From Shimia sp. R10_1 (GTDB taxonomy: Bacteria; Pseudomonadota; Alphaproteobacteria; Rhodobacterales; Rhodobacteraceae): a DNA stretch of 64,000 nucleotides. Both the position numbers and the translations under genes were made by a program. The notes beneath the pieces are model-generated. The model was not told where the DNA came from and ran no database searches. It saw only the letters and a list, made by a program, of their open reading frames with translations. Positions 28,151-37,880 of the stretch are shown in pieces (position 1 is the stretch's first letter; every line of letters starts with the position of its first letter). The DNA lies in contig NZ_JAGHQX010000009.1 in NCBI RefSeq assembly GCF_017744095.1, positions 1-64,000 of the forward strand, given 5' to 3'.

Positions 28151-29407
28151 CTATTGAATTCCCTGCAAGAGCCGCGCCTTCTCACCGACATCGTCCGGCC
28201 GAGACAAAGCATCCGCCAAGGCCTCAATAGACGCAATTGAATGCCCGGCGCGAAAGCTGTCCACATGGGGCAGCATGGCACGAATGCCTTGCGCCTTAGC
28301 GGCAAATCCCTCCCAGCGCAGCAGAGGATTGAGCCAGATAAGACGCCGCGCAGACAGATGAAGACGTTGCATCTCCTTGCTGAGATCCTCAGACGCTCCG
28401 CGATCCAGACCATCCGATATCAGCAATACAACCGCGCCCTGCCCCATCACCCGGCGCGACCAATCCCGGTTAAAGGCATGTAGACATTCGCCAATCCGCG
28501 TCCCGCCTTCCCAGTCCTGCGCCTCAGCACCAGCGGCGGCCAATGCGGCGTCCACATCCCGGGTTGCAAGATGACGAGTGATATTGGTCAGCCGTGTGCC
28601 AAAGGTGAAACCATGCACCCGCGCCCATCCCGCGCCCTTTTGATTGGCCACGGCATGCAGAAAATGAAGCACCATGCGGCTGTACTGGCTCATAGAACCG
28701 GAAATATCGCAGATCACCACGAGATTGGGCCAGCGCGTGCGGCGGCTTTTTCGCGCGATTTCGGAGAGGTCTCCGCCCTGCCGCATGGATTTGCGCATGG
28801 TGGCGCGCCAGTCCACGCCCACGCCAAGAGGATCCGCTTTGGTGCGCCGAGATTGAATAGGCTGCACAGGCAATTTCAGCCGCGCCAGCATGCGTTTGGC
28901 TTGGGCAATTTCATCGGTGCTCATCTGCTCAAAGTCCAGCGTGCGCAGCTTTTCCTCCGTAGATATCGTCATAGAGGCGTCAATCTCGATCTGTGTGCCT
29001 TCTTCCTCCTGCGTTTCTGCCTCCGGCAGTTCAGCGTTGGCCCCGTCTAGCAGCGCCTCTGCTGCGCGTTTCTCCCCTGCCTGCGCTGTGCGATCTTCTT
29101 GCACGCCGCGCACTGCGGGCAGCATCATGGACATCATGTGCTCAAGATATCGCGGGTCTCGCCAATAGAGACGGAACACCTGCGCGAAGGTTGTGCGGTG
29201 CTCAGGGCGTGACACAAAACACGCATGCAGCGTCCAATAGAAATCCTGTTTGCTGGTGAAACCTGCGGCCTCAACAGCTTTAATCGCATCGAGCAATCTC
29301 CCCGGGCCAATCGGCAAACCGGCTTTGCGCAGGGCCCGTGCAAACCACGTGATGTTCTGCGTCAGCTTGGGATCATCGGGAATGTCGAGCGGGAGGTACT
29401 CAGGCAT
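28151..29407 (-). CDS. coxE: CoxE-type von Willebrand factor A domain protein
   Basis: 418 residues from ATG 29407. A helical N-terminal region and an acidic linker (Glu-rich, about 115-150) are followed by a VWA domain with the MIDAS motif DISGSMS near residue 230 and a later SDGLDRG motif. CoxE works with the AAA+ ATPase CoxD in maturing the active site of the hydroxylase. The start is unusual: no clear Shine-Dalgarno is visible, and a very GC-rich hairpin sits immediately upstream. A GTG at 29437 inside that hairpin is a weaker alternative. Confidence 0.9.
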   Translation of the reverse strand: MPEYLPLDIPDDPKLTQNITWFARALRKAGLPIGPGRLLDAIKAVEAAGFTSKQDFYWTLHACFVSRPEHRTTFAQVFRLYWRDPRYLEHMMSMMLPAVRGVQEDRTAQAGEKRAAEALLDGANAELPEAETQEEEGTQIEIDASMTISTEEKLRTLDFEQMSTDEIAQAKRMLARLKLPVQPIQSRRTKADPLGVGVDWRATMRKSMRQGGDLSEIARKSRRTRWPNLVVICDISGSMSQYSRMVLHFLHAVANQKGAGWARVHGFTFGTRLTNITRHLATRDVDAALAAAGAEAQDWEGGTRIGECLHAFNRDWSRRVMGQGAVVLLISDGLDRGASEDLSKEMQRLHLSARRLIWLNPLLRWEGFAAKAQGIRAMLPHVDSFRAGHSIASIEALADALSRPDDVGEKARLLQGIQ

Positions 29408-29411
29408 CGCG

Positions 29412-29445
29412 CCGGGCGGGGGGCCAGCCCCCGGCACCCCCCGGG
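29412..29445. repeat. GC-rich palindromic (REP-like) hairpin between coxD and coxE
   Basis: Nested G-runs and C-runs (CCGGGCGGGGGG followed by CCCCC and CCCCCCGGG) can fold into a very stable hairpin. The pattern resembles the GC-rich palindromes scattered through Rhodobacteraceae genomes. A shorter one lies at 54609-54628. Confidence 0.6.
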
Positions 29446-29467
29446 ATATTTAAGGCAAGAGGAAACA

Positions 29468-30376
29468 TCAGGCCGGTTCCAGCGACGCACGCACTTCGTC
29501 TAGAAGCCGCTTGGCCTCTGATCCCTGTAGCTTGGCGATATCATCCTGATACTTCAGCACCGCGCCAAGCGTATCTGCAATCACCTGAGGGCTGAGCGTC
29601 AAAACATCAAGCGCCAGCAGACATTTGGCCCAATCAATGGTTTCCGCGACGCCAGGTTTTTTGAACAGGTCTTCAGTGCGCAACTTCTGCACAAAAGCCA
29701 CGACTTCGCGACTCAGGCTGGCGGCAGCTTCGGGTGCACGGGCCTGCAAAATGGACATCTCGCGCTCAAAATCCGGGTAGTCCACCCAATGATACAGGCA
29801 GCGGCGCTTGAGCGCATCGTGCACCTCACGCGTGCGGTTGGAGGTGACAATCACAATAGGGGGCTCTGGCGATTTGATGGTCCCAAGCTCTGGTATGGTC
29901 ACCTGAAAATCGCTCAACGCTTCAAGCAGAAAGGCTTCAAAAGGCTCGTCCGTCCGGTCCAGCTCATCAATAAGGAGCACCGGCGCCCCGGCAGGGTCAG
30001 GCCGCATCGCTTTCAGCAAAGGCCGCTCAACAAGGTAGTCTTCGCTGAACAGCTCCTGCTGCAGAGCGCTGCGATCTGCCCCACCACTGGCCTCAGCGGT
30101 ACGGATCGCAACCATTTGAGCCGCGAAATTCCATTCGTACACGGCACTGGCAGCATCCAGTCCCTCATAACACTGCAACCGGATCAGATTGCGACTTAGG
30201 GCAGCAGACAGGGCTTTGGCGATCTCCGTCTTACCCACCCCCGCTTCACCTTCCAGGAAAATAGGGCGTCCCAGCCGCAGGGCGAGAAAAACCACGGTCG
30301 CAAGAGGGCGTCCGCAAACATAGCCCTCTTCAGCAAGCATGGACTGGACGGCATCAATACTTTCAATGGCTTGCAT
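29468..30376 (-). CDS. coxD: CoxD-type MoxR family AAA+ ATPase
   Basis: 302 residues. Walker A is GEAGVGKTE near residue 42, Walker B is VLLIDELDRTDEPFEAFLLE, and sensor 1 lies in IVIVTSNRTREVHDALKRR. MoxR ATPases pair with VWA proteins; here coxE follows directly. In CO dehydrogenase systems CoxD unfolds or remodels the apo-enzyme so that sulfur and copper can be placed. It is the first gene of the cox operon, divergent from an unrelated gene across 204 bp that should hold the operon promoter. Confidence 0.93.
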   Translation of the reverse strand: MQAIESIDAVQSMLAEEGYVCGRPLATVVFLALRLGRPIFLEGEAGVGKTEIAKALSAALSRNLIRLQCYEGLDAASAVYEWNFAAQMVAIRTAEASGGADRSALQQELFSEDYLVERPLLKAMRPDPAGAPVLLIDELDRTDEPFEAFLLEALSDFQVTIPELGTIKSPEPPIVIVTSNRTREVHDALKRRCLYHWVDYPDFEREMSILQARAPEAAASLSREVVAFVQKLRTEDLFKKPGVAETIDWAKCLLALDVLTLSPQVIADTLGAVLKYQDDIAKLQGSEAKRLLDEVRASLEPA

Positions 30377-30580
30377 CTTCTCTCGCCTTACAATGCGCGC
30401 TTTTGAGTTCTCGCCTCAGGCTGCACTCCCGGTGATCGCGCGTCAAGCGCAGGCGGTTGGGACAAAAGTTGTAGAAACACGACCATCACCACATTTCTGC
30501 CGCAAACAGTTCCTATTCTGTCCTACAAGAGCCAAAACCTATGCCATAAAGCCGGGCAAACCGAGCCAAAAGGAAACAAC

Positions 30581-31525
30581 ATGCAGGATTCACCCAACGG
30601 GTTTGACACGCCTATGCTCGGGCTGTCCAAACAGGCTTGGCGCAACCAACTCAAGCAAGTTGCAACTCAGCATGGTCAGTACAGCGCCCTAGGCGAGGAC
30701 CATTGTGCCATTCTCATCGAAGACAAACCTGTCCTGCTCGTGACCTTTGAATCCGTTGAAAGCATTCAAAAACGTGCGGACACCGGTCAACCTTTGGGCT
30801 GGGAACTGGTGAAAGAGCTTGGCTGGTCCCACCTGTGTCTGCTGAGCAATGGCGACACATGGTTTCGAGATGACGCCGTGCTGGATCACTTTGACAAACT
30901 GCGCGACGAAGGTTTTTTTGAACGTTTTGAGGAAGTTGTGTTTTACGGTGCAGGCTCCGGTGGATATGCGGCCGCTGCGTTTTCCTCTGTGGCAGAGGAC
31001 CCTCAGGTTGTGGTCGTTCAGCCGCAAGCCAGTTTGGCACCGCACCTCGCCGGATGGGATCAAAGGTTTCCCAAAGCGCGACGATTGTTGTTTGATGGCC
31101 GCTATGGCTTTGCACCAGAACTGGCGGCAGCGGCGGATCGTTGCTTTGTGATCTATGATCCTCGGGTTGTGCTGGACGCCATGCACGCAACGCTTTTTGC
31201 GCTTGAAAACAGTATTTTGTTGCCCACGCCCCATCTTGGGACGTCAATTGAGACAGACCTGCTGGAGATGCAGATTCTCTACAGGGTTTTGGCAAAAGCC
31301 GGATCGGGAACGCTCAGCAGGACGGCCTTTTTCAAACTGTATCGCGCCCGGCGTGGACATCTGCCTTATCTCAACAACCTGCTTGAGGCGGTGAGCCGGA
31401 AACAGAGGCCTTTTGTCAGCGCGCTGCTTTGCGCAAATGTGGCGCGGCGTCTGAAAGCGCCGCGTTTTCTGAGACACCTGAACGGCCTGGCGCGGGCGGC
31501 AGAGCAAGGCAGGCTTGCGGGTTGA
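30581..31525 (+). CDS. Hypothetical protein with an alpha/beta-hydrolase-like nucleophile elbow
   Basis: 314 residues and probably cytoplasmic. The stretch VVFYGAGSGGYAAAAFSS resembles the strand-turn-helix around the Ser nucleophile of alpha/beta hydrolases (G-x-G-S-x-G). The N-terminal half has DKPVLLVTFESVESI and a later WFRDDAVLDHF motif. AAGGAA lies five bases before the ATG. It is divergent from coxD. Similar roseobacter proteins are, as far as I remember, sometimes labelled PAPS reductase, but nothing here supports that. The function is unknown. Confidence 0.65.
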   Translation: MQDSPNGFDTPMLGLSKQAWRNQLKQVATQHGQYSALGEDHCAILIEDKPVLLVTFESVESIQKRADTGQPLGWELVKELGWSHLCLLSNGDTWFRDDAVLDHFDKLRDEGFFERFEEVVFYGAGSGGYAAAAFSSVAEDPQVVVVQPQASLAPHLAGWDQRFPKARRLLFDGRYGFAPELAAAADRCFVIYDPRVVLDAMHATLFALENSILLPTPHLGTSIETDLLEMQILYRVLAKAGSGTLSRTAFFKLYRARRGHLPYLNNLLEAVSRKQRPFVSALLCANVARRLKAPRFLRHLNGLARAAEQGRLAG

Positions 31526-31585
31526 ATGCACGCCAATTTGCATCAAAGGCTAGCCAGCAGGAAAGCTTTTGTGTAAGGCGCAGGC

Positions 31586-32632
31586 ATGACCCAAAGCTTG
31601 ACGATTGCCCGCCCCGATGACTGGCACCTGCACCTGCGCGATGGCGCGATGCTGAAAGCCGTTCTGCCTGAAACTGCGCGCCATTTTGCCCGCGCGATCA
31701 TCATGCCGAATCTGGTGCCACCTGTGGTGACGGGTGCGCAGGCTGCAGCCTATAAAGACCGCATTATGGCGGCGCTGCCTGCGGGTATGGATTTCGCCCC
31801 TCTGATGACGCTTTACCTCACCGAGGACAGTGACCCAGACGACATCGCAGCGGCGCATGCGAGCGGGTTGATCAAAGCCGTGAAGCTTTATCCGGCTGGG
31901 GCGACAACGAACTCCGCAAGTGGCGTGTCCAACTTCAAAAACGTACGCGCGGCTTTGGAAAAAATGGCCGAGATCGGCCTGCCGCTCTGTGTGCATGGCG
32001 AGGTCACAGACCACGACATTGATATTTTTGATCGCGAAGCGGTGTTTATCGACCGCGTTCTGGATCCGATCCGCAAAGCCACACCGGGTCTGCGCGTTGT
32101 GATGGAGCATATCACAACCAAGGACGGTGTTGCCTATGTGCAAGACAATGCGACCGATCTGGGCGCAACAATCACCACGCACCATCTGATTATCAACCGC
32201 AACCACATTCTCGTGGGTGGCATCAAACCGCATTACTACTGCCTGCCTGTGGCCAAACGCGAAGAGCACCGCCTGGCGCTGCGCGCAGCGGCAACGTCGG
32301 GGGATGCGCGGTTCTTCCTTGGCACCGACAGCGCGCCGCATGTGGACGATCTGAAAGAAAACGCCTGTGGCTGTGCGGGCTGCTTTACCGCGACCAATAC
32401 AATGGCGCTGCTCGCGCATGTGTTTGAAGAGGAAAACGCGCTTGAGAACCTCGAAAAATTCGCAAGCCGCAATGGCCCGAACTTCTATGGGCTGCCTGTG
32501 AACGACGCCAAACTCACGCTGACCAAAGGCGCCGAAGCCACAGTTTTCCCAGAGAAAATCGAATGCTCTGACGGGCCGGTCACTGTGTTTGATCCGGGCT
32601 TTGACGTGTTCTGGACCGTCGCCGACCAATAA
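31586..32632 (+). CDS. pyrC: Dihydroorotase, class II
   Basis: 348 residues. It interconverts carbamoyl-aspartate and dihydroorotate in pyrimidine synthesis. The zinc ligands are in [10 protein letters not shown], the carboxylated Lys in [14 protein letters not shown], further His residues in LCVHGEV and VVMEHITT, and the catalytic Asp in LGTDSAPH. Length and start fit E. coli PyrC. pyrE follows 21 bp later, so the two form an operon. Confidence 0.97.
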   Translation: MTQSLTIARPDDWHLHLRDGAMLKAVLPETARHFARAIIMPNLVPPVVTGAQAAAYKDRIMAALPAGMDFAPLMTLYLTEDSDPDDIAAAHASGLIKAVKLYPAGATTNSASGVSNFKNVRAALEKMAEIGLPLCVHGEVTDHDIDIFDREAVFIDRVLDPIRKATPGLRVVMEHITTKDGVAYVQDNATDLGATITTHHLIINRNHILVGGIKPHYYCLPVAKREEHRLALRAAATSGDARFFLGTDSAPHVDDLKENACGCAGCFTATNTMALLAHVFEEENALENLEKFASRNGPNFYGLPVNDAKLTLTKGAEATVFPEKIECSDGPVTVFDPGFDVFWTVADQ

Positions 32633-32653
32633 CTGCTGCCAAAGGACATTGAG

Positions 32654-33334
32654 ATGATCCCAACCGCCTTCCCGCCGAAAGAAGAAATCGCCCGCCTGAC
32701 TGCTCGCATGCTGTTGGAAATCGGCGCGGTGAACTTCAACACCGATGAGCCCTACACGCTGGCCTCTGGCCTGCCGTCCCCAAGCTATATCGATTGCCGC
32801 AAGCTGATCTCCTTCCCGCGCATCCGGGCGACGCTAATGGATTTCATGACTGTTACAGTGATGCGCGAAGCCGGGTTTGAGGCGTTTGACAACATTGCTG
32901 GTGGTGAAACTGCGGGCATCCCTTTTGCCGCGCTGGTGGCGGAGCGCATGGCGCTGCCGATGACGTATGTGCGCAAGAAACCAAAGGGTTACGGCAAAAA
33001 CGCGCGCATCGAAGGCGCGATGAGCGAAGGCGAGCGCGTGCTGTTGGTGGAAGACTTGACCACCGATGGCGGCTCCAAGCTGTCCTTTGTGGATGCGATC
33101 CGCGAGACCGGCGCAAGCTGTGGCAACACGGCGGTGATTTTCTACTACGACATCTTCCCAGAAACCGAGAAAACCCTCGGCGACCATGGCGTAGATCTGC
33201 ACTACCTCTGCACATGGTGGGATGTGCTGGCGGAAGCCAAAGCGCAGGGCGCCTTCTCTGAGGAGACGCTGGCGGAGGTTGAAACCTTCCTCAAAGACCC
33301 GCGTGCATGGCAAGAGGCACGCAGCAAGGGCTAA
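32654..33334 (+). CDS. pyrE: Orotate phosphoribosyltransferase
   Basis: 226 residues. It joins orotate to PRPP to give OMP. The PRPP-binding motif is [13 protein letters not shown], and the orotate-side region holds [17 protein letters not shown]. It lies directly downstream of pyrC, which supplies the preceding intermediate. A hairpin at 33360-33388 follows. Confidence 0.97.
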   Translation: MIPTAFPPKEEIARLTARMLLEIGAVNFNTDEPYTLASGLPSPSYIDCRKLISFPRIRATLMDFMTVTVMREAGFEAFDNIAGGETAGIPFAALVAERMALPMTYVRKKPKGYGKNARIEGAMSEGERVLLVEDLTTDGGSKLSFVDAIRETGASCGNTAVIFYYDIFPETEKTLGDHGVDLHYLCTWWDVLAEAKAQGAFSEETLAEVETFLKDPRAWQEARSKG

Positions 33335-33359
33335 AGCCGAAATCATCGGCGAAATTTGT

Positions 33360-33388
33360 CTCATGCCTGCCTAATATGCGGGCATGAG
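33360..33388 (+). terminator. Hairpin after pyrE, possible terminator without a U-tract
   Basis: CTCATGCCTGC pairs with GCGGGCATGAG with one G-T wobble and a 7-nt loop. No T run follows, so intrinsic termination is uncertain. Confidence 0.45.
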
Positions 33389-33430
33389 AACGCTGCTTTG
33401 CCCCTATATGTTGACGTAGGGCCCTATCTT

Positions 33431-33474
33431 TTGACAAGATCAGGGGTATTGCAGTTATCCACAGGTGATCCACA
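33431..33474 (+). promoter_or_regulatory. dnaB promoter with two DnaA-box-like sites
   Basis: TTGACA at 33431-33436 with an 18-bp spacer to TTATCC gives a plausible promoter. That -10 region is part of a perfect DnaA box TTATCCACA (33455-33463). A second site, TGATCCACA (one mismatch), starts 11 bp later at 33466, so both face the same side of the helix. Confidence 0.6.
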
Positions 33475-33543
33475 GAAACATACAATTTGCCCGGTTTTGG
33501 CGCGGTTGTTAGAACCGACGTCAGGGGGCAATTGGGCGAAATC

Positions 33544-35031
33544 ATGAACGAAATATCGAGCATCAATCCGGGCGCAGAAGCGGCCCCAGAAGACGACCCA
33601 ATGCCGCACTCCATTGAGGCTGAGCAACAGCTTCTGGGTGCGATCCTGACCAATAACGACATATTTGACCGCGTTGCTTCGATTATCAATTCCGAGCATT
33701 TCTATGAGCCGGTGCATGCCCGTATTTTCGAGGTGGCGGCTGCGCGGATTGCGAAGAACAATCTGGCCTCCCCTGTGACGCTGAAAGCCTTTCTGGAAGA
33801 CGACGAAGGCCTAAAAGAATTGGGCGGTCCGGCGTATCTGGTGCGCCTTGCTGGGGCGGCGATTTCTGCTTTTGCGGCAGGGGATTACGCGCAAATCATC
33901 TATGATCTGGCGATGCGGCGTGAGCTGATTGGGCTCGGCAATGACATTGCCACCAAGGCCAAGAAAGCGGACATCAAGCTTGAGCCGAAAGAGCAGATCG
34001 TTCAGGCCGAACAGGCGCTGTATAAGCTCTCTGAACAGGGCTCCTCTGAGCGTGGATTTGTGAGCTTTCTGAAGGCTGTGACGGAGGCCGTAAACACGGC
34101 CAACGCCGCCTATCAGCGTGAGGGTGGTCTGGCCGGGATTTCCACTGGTCTGATCGATCTGGACAAGAAGCTCGGGGGCCTGCACCCGTCTGACCTTCTG
34201 ATCCTTGCGGGGCGTCCTTCGATGGGGAAAACCTCGCTGGCCACCAACATCGCATTTAACGTGGCCAAAGCCTATAAGAAAGGCATCAAGCCGGATGGCT
34301 CTGAAGGAGCTGTCGAAGGCGGGGTTGTTGGCTTCTACAGCCTTGAAATGTCAGCAGAACAGCTGGCTGCACGTATCCTGTCTGAGGCGGCTGAGATCCC
34401 CTCAGAACAGATCCGTAAAGGGGACATGACCGAGGAGGAATTCCGCCGGTTTGTGCAGGCCGCAAAGGATCTTGAAGCCTGCCCGCTGTTCATTGATGAC
34501 ACCCCTGCCCTGCCGATTGCACAGCTGGCGGCGCGGGCGCGGCGCTTGAAGCGGACCCATGGGCTAGACCTTCTGATCATCGACTATCTGCAGCTTTGTC
34601 GCGGTACGGCAGACAACCGGGTGCAGGAAATCGCGGAGATTTCCATGGGGATGAAGGCCATCGCCAAGGAACTTAATATCCCTGTGATTGCGCTGTCTCA
34701 GCTCTCCCGTACTGTGGAGAGCCGCGACGATAAACGCCCACAACTCAGTGACTTGCGGGAATCTGGCTCGATTGAGCAGGACGCCGATGTGGTGATGTTC
34801 GTGTTCCGTGAGGAATACTATGTGGAGCGTGAAAAGCCTTCGGATGACCGTCTGGATGAGATGGCGGCCTGGCAGGAGCGTATGGAGCGTTTGCACGCCA
34901 AAGCAGAGGTGATCCTCGGCAAGCAGCGTCACGGCCCGATTGGCACCGTGGAACTGAGCTTTGAGGGGCGGTTCACACGTTTTGGCAACCTTGTGCAGCC
35001 CTGGCAGCAGGGAGGGGCGGAGGAGTACTGA
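33544..35031 (+). CDS. dnaB: Replicative DNA helicase DnaB
   Basis: 495 residues from ATG 33544, where the product begins MNEISSINPG; an upstream in-frame ATG at 33487 is less likely. The N-terminal primase-interacting domain (MPHSIEAEQQLLGAIL) leads to a RecA-type motor. The motor has Walker A GRPSMGKTS, Walker B LLIIDYLQL, and the DnaB motif QLSRTVESRDDKRPQLSDLR. The hexamer unwinds DNA ahead of the fork. A terminator overlaps the stop codon, and DnaA-box-like sequences lie in the promoter. Confidence 0.97.
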   Translation: MNEISSINPGAEAAPEDDPMPHSIEAEQQLLGAILTNNDIFDRVASIINSEHFYEPVHARIFEVAAARIAKNNLASPVTLKAFLEDDEGLKELGGPAYLVRLAGAAISAFAAGDYAQIIYDLAMRRELIGLGNDIATKAKKADIKLEPKEQIVQAEQALYKLSEQGSSERGFVSFLKAVTEAVNTANAAYQREGGLAGISTGLIDLDKKLGGLHPSDLLILAGRPSMGKTSLATNIAFNVAKAYKKGIKPDGSEGAVEGGVVGFYSLEMSAEQLAARILSEAAEIPSEQIRKGDMTEEEFRRFVQAAKDLEACPLFIDDTPALPIAQLAARARRLKRTHGLDLLIIDYLQLCRGTADNRVQEIAEISMGMKAIAKELNIPVIALSQLSRTVESRDDKRPQLSDLRESGSIEQDADVVMFVFREEYYVEREKPSDDRLDEMAAWQERMERLHAKAEVILGKQRHGPIGTVELSFEGRFTRFGNLVQPWQQGGAEEY

Positions 35032-35045
35032 CCTCCGCTTTTTTT
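35017..35045 (+). terminator. Terminator overlapping the dnaB stop codon
   Basis: GCGGAGG (35017-35023) pairs with CCTCCGC (35032-35038) around a loop that contains the TGA stop, followed by seven T residues. Confidence 0.88.
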
Positions 35046-35095
35046 GTGCGAACGAATCAAAAGGTAAACGGCGTCCCAGAGCCAAAACGGGACGT

Positions 35096-35143
35096 CGGTA
35101 TTGCGTCGGTATCCCTACGGTATTGCGTAGGTGCAATTTTCAG
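35096..35143 (+). repeat. 48-bp intergenic repeat, copy A (four 11-bp units)
   Basis: The units are CGGTATTGCGT, CGGTATCCCTA, CGGTATTGCGT and AGGTGCAATTT, then TCAG. It matches the minus strand at 15597-15644 in unit number, unit length and the diverged fourth unit. It lies between dnaB and alr. Confidence 0.75.
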
Positions 35144-35269
35144 AAAGCCGCCAAATCGAGATCGTTGATACAGCGGACGTTGCGCAACAGCGAAACTGAG
35201 CCCTGCATGCGAAAATTCGCCGCGTCTTAGCCCTTGACCTTGTGCGGTGAGGCGTCAACAAACGCGGTC

Positions 35270-36307
35270 ATGGCTACTGCAACTTTGACAATTGATCTGG
35301 ACGCCCTGCTGCACAATTGGCGGGCGCTGGATGCGCGCTCCGGCGCGGAGACCGCTGCCGTTGTAAAGGCAGATGGATATGGTTTGGGTGCGGATCGTGT
35401 GGCGCGCGCATTGATGCGCGCGGGCGTGTCCCGTTTCTTTGTCGCCGCCGCCGAGGAAGGCGCGGCCTTAAGACAAGCTGTTGGACCAGATCCGGAGATC
35501 AATGTGTTTAGCGGGCACATGCGCGGCGACACCGATATGATCAGCGACATGGGATTGACCCCGATGCTGAACTCGGTGGATCAGATCGTGCGTCACGTGG
35601 AAGCGCTGCCGGCGCATCCCTTTGGCGTGCAGCTGGACACCGGCATGAACCGGCTGGGACTGGAAGCGCCTGAATGGGACGCGGTGCGGGAGCTGGTGCT
35701 GCAACGTGGGCCGACGCTTTTGATGTCCCATCTGGCCTGTGCCGATGATCCGGAGCATCCGATGAACCCACGCCAGCTGGCGGCCTTCAAGGAGATGACC
35801 GACGGCATTGAGGTGCCACGCTCGCTGGCAGCGACTGGCGGGATCCTGCTGGGTGAGGATTATCACTTTGATCTGACCCGCCCCGGTGTTGGGCTTTATG
35901 GTGGCATGCCGTTTGTGGACGCCGCTCCGGTGGTCAGCCTGCGCATCCCGGTTATTCAGGTGCGTGATGTGGCGGCGGGCGAAAGTGTTGGCTATTCTAA
36001 CACCTGGATCGCAAAACGTGACAGCCGCGTCGCCACCATCGCAGCAGGCTATGCAGACGGCATCATTCGCGCGATGGGCGAGAAAGTTGATGTATTTGCA
36101 GATGAGGCGCATTGCCCTCTGATTGGCCGCATCTCTATGGATATGATCGGCATTGACGTGACCGATGTGACCACAGAGCCAAGCGAGGTCGAACTCTTGG
36201 GGCAACATCAGTCGGTGGACACGCTGGCAGAGGCGGCGGGCACCATTGGCTATGAAATCCTGACGTCTATGGGCCAACGCTATCAGCGGCGGTACAAATC
36301 CTCATGA
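35270..36307 (+). CDS. alr: Alanine racemase
   Basis: 345 residues from ATG 35270. It makes D-alanine for peptidoglycan. The PLP lysine lies in [13 protein letters not shown] near residue 35. The C-terminal domain has [20 protein letters not shown] and [14 protein letters not shown], the catalytic Tyr region and substrate-binding segment. The stop overlaps the mlaE start (ATGA), joining cell-wall precursor and lipid-transport genes in one transcript. Confidence 0.95.
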   Translation: MATATLTIDLDALLHNWRALDARSGAETAAVVKADGYGLGADRVARALMRAGVSRFFVAAAEEGAALRQAVGPDPEINVFSGHMRGDTDMISDMGLTPMLNSVDQIVRHVEALPAHPFGVQLDTGMNRLGLEAPEWDAVRELVLQRGPTLLMSHLACADDPEHPMNPRQLAAFKEMTDGIEVPRSLAATGGILLGEDYHFDLTRPGVGLYGGMPFVDAAPVVSLRIPVIQVRDVAAGESVGYSNTWIAKRDSRVATIAAGYADGIIRAMGEKVDVFADEAHCPLIGRISMDMIGIDVTDVTTEPSEVELLGQHQSVDTLAEAAGTIGYEILTSMGQRYQRRYKSS

Positions 36308-37089
36308 ACGTTTTGTTGAAACCGTTCAACGCCATTGGGCGCAACACGTTGGCCATCCTCACGATGATCGGCGATCTGGCGCTGTTTCTGTGGGGCGCGT
36401 TGAGCCACATTTTTCGCCCGCCGTTTTACGGCCGCGAGTTTCTGAGCGCGCTTTTTAACATCGGCTGGCTGAGCCTGCCCGTGGTTGGCCTGACTGCCGT
36501 GTTCACAGGCGGTGCATTGGCCTTGCAGATTTATGATGGCTCTTCGCGGTTTTCCGTGGAAAGCGTGGTACCACAGATTGTTGCCATCGGCATGGTGCGC
36601 GAATTGGGACCGGTGCTGGTGGGGCTGATGGTGGCGGCACGTGTGACAAGCTCCATTGCCGCTGAAATCGCCACCATGAAGGTGACGGAACAGATCGACG
36701 CGCTGGTAACCCTTTCAACGCATCCGATGAAGTATCTGACCGCACCGCGCGTGCTGGCCGCCGCCATTGTGGTGCCTGTGCTGGTGGGAATTGGCGACAT
36801 CATCGGAATCTACGGCGGCTTTCTGGTGGCGACAGAAAACCTTGGCTTCAACCCGGCCAATTACGTGCGCAACACCGTGGACTTCCTGCATCTGAACGAC
36901 ATTGTTTCGAGCCTCGTGAAGGGCTGTGCCTTTGGCGTAATTGCGGCGGTGATGGGCTGTTACTATGGCATGAACTCGGGGCGCGGCGCACAAGGCGTGG
37001 GCCAAGCCACCAAAAGCTCAGTACAGGCGGCGGCCGTGCTGATCCTTGCTGCGAACTTCGTACTGACAGGACTGTTTTTCTCGACATGA
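36304..37089 (+). CDS. mlaE: MlaE-type ABC transporter permease (phospholipid transport)
   Basis: 261 residues with five to six membrane helices. The family signature [17 protein letters not shown] is near residue 120. MlaE with MlaF forms the inner-membrane complex that moves phospholipids between the membranes to keep outer-membrane asymmetry. It overlaps alr upstream and mlaF downstream by 4 bp each. mlaD, mlaC and mlaB are not in the window. Confidence 0.92.
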   Translation: MNVLLKPFNAIGRNTLAILTMIGDLALFLWGALSHIFRPPFYGREFLSALFNIGWLSLPVVGLTAVFTGGALALQIYDGSSRFSVESVVPQIVAIGMVRELGPVLVGLMVAARVTSSIAAEIATMKVTEQIDALVTLSTHPMKYLTAPRVLAAAIVVPVLVGIGDIIGIYGGFLVATENLGFNPANYVRNTVDFLHLNDIVSSLVKGCAFGVIAAVMGCYYGMNSGRGAQGVGQATKSSVQAAAVLILAANFVLTGLFFST

Positions 37090-37832
37090 TCCGCTTTGAC
37101 AATGTGCATAAGAGCTTTGGCCCCAAACAGGTGCTGCGCGGGGTGAACCTTGAGATCGCCAAGGGCAGTTCCATGGTGATTATCGGAGGCTCTGGCACCG
37201 GGAAATCGGTGATGCTGAAATCCGTGCTTGGGCTGGTGACACCGGACAGTGGGCAAATCTCGGTAGATGGCAAAAACGCCACCCAAGGGGATCGCGATGC
37301 GTTTCTGGCGCAGTTTGGCATGCTGTTTCAGGGCGGCGCGCTGTTTGACAGTATGACGGTCTGGCAGAATGTGGCGTTTCGCCTGCTGCGTGGCAGCCTG
37401 AAGCGCCCCAAAGCGGAGGCGCGTGAGATTGCCATTGAAAAGCTGCGCCGTGTGGGGCTGACCCCGGATGTGGCCGATCTTTATCCCTCTGAACTGTCCG
37501 GCGGAATGCAGAAACGTGTGGGGCTGGCGCGGGCGATTGCCGCGCAACCCGACATCATCTTCTTTGATGAGCCAACCACCGGACTCGACCCGATTATGTC
37601 GGGCGTTATCAATGACTTGATCCGCGAAATTGTAGTTGAGATGGGCGCCACGGCCATGACCATCACCCACGACATGAGCTCTGTGCGCGCCATTGCCGAC
37701 AATGTCGCGATGCTGCACGGTGGCGTGATCCAATGGACCGGCCCGGTAGCCGATATGGACGCCAGTGGCGACCCTTATCTGACACAGTTTATCGCAGGCA
37801 GCGCGGATGGGCCGATTGAGGCGGTGCGGTGA
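37086..37832 (+). CDS. mlaF: MlaF-type ABC transporter ATP-binding protein
   Basis: 248 residues. Walker A is GGSGTGKSV, the signature is LSGGMQKRVGLARA, and Walker B is IIFFDEPTTGLDP. The LSGGM signature and the QGGALFDSMTVWQNVAF Q-loop region are typical of the Mla/Ttg2 lipid transporter family. It is coupled to mlaE. The RTX gene follows, with its start about 110 bp beyond the mlaF stop. Confidence 0.94.
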   Translation: MIRFDNVHKSFGPKQVLRGVNLEIAKGSSMVIIGGSGTGKSVMLKSVLGLVTPDSGQISVDGKNATQGDRDAFLAQFGMLFQGGALFDSMTVWQNVAFRLLRGSLKRPKAEAREIAIEKLRRVGLTPDVADLYPSELSGGMQKRVGLARAIAAQPDIIFFDEPTTGLDPIMSGVINDLIREIVVEMGATAMTITHDMSSVRAIADNVAMLHGGVIQWTGPVADMDASGDPYLTQFIAGSADGPIEAVR

Positions 37833-37880
37833 GCTGCGCGCCTAACGGGAGCCGCATCAGCTCAGCACACGCAAGCTCTT

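Noticed and set aside
31550..32629. A 359-codon open frame opposite pyrC
   Set aside because: It lies wholly antisense to pyrC, whose metal ligands are all present.
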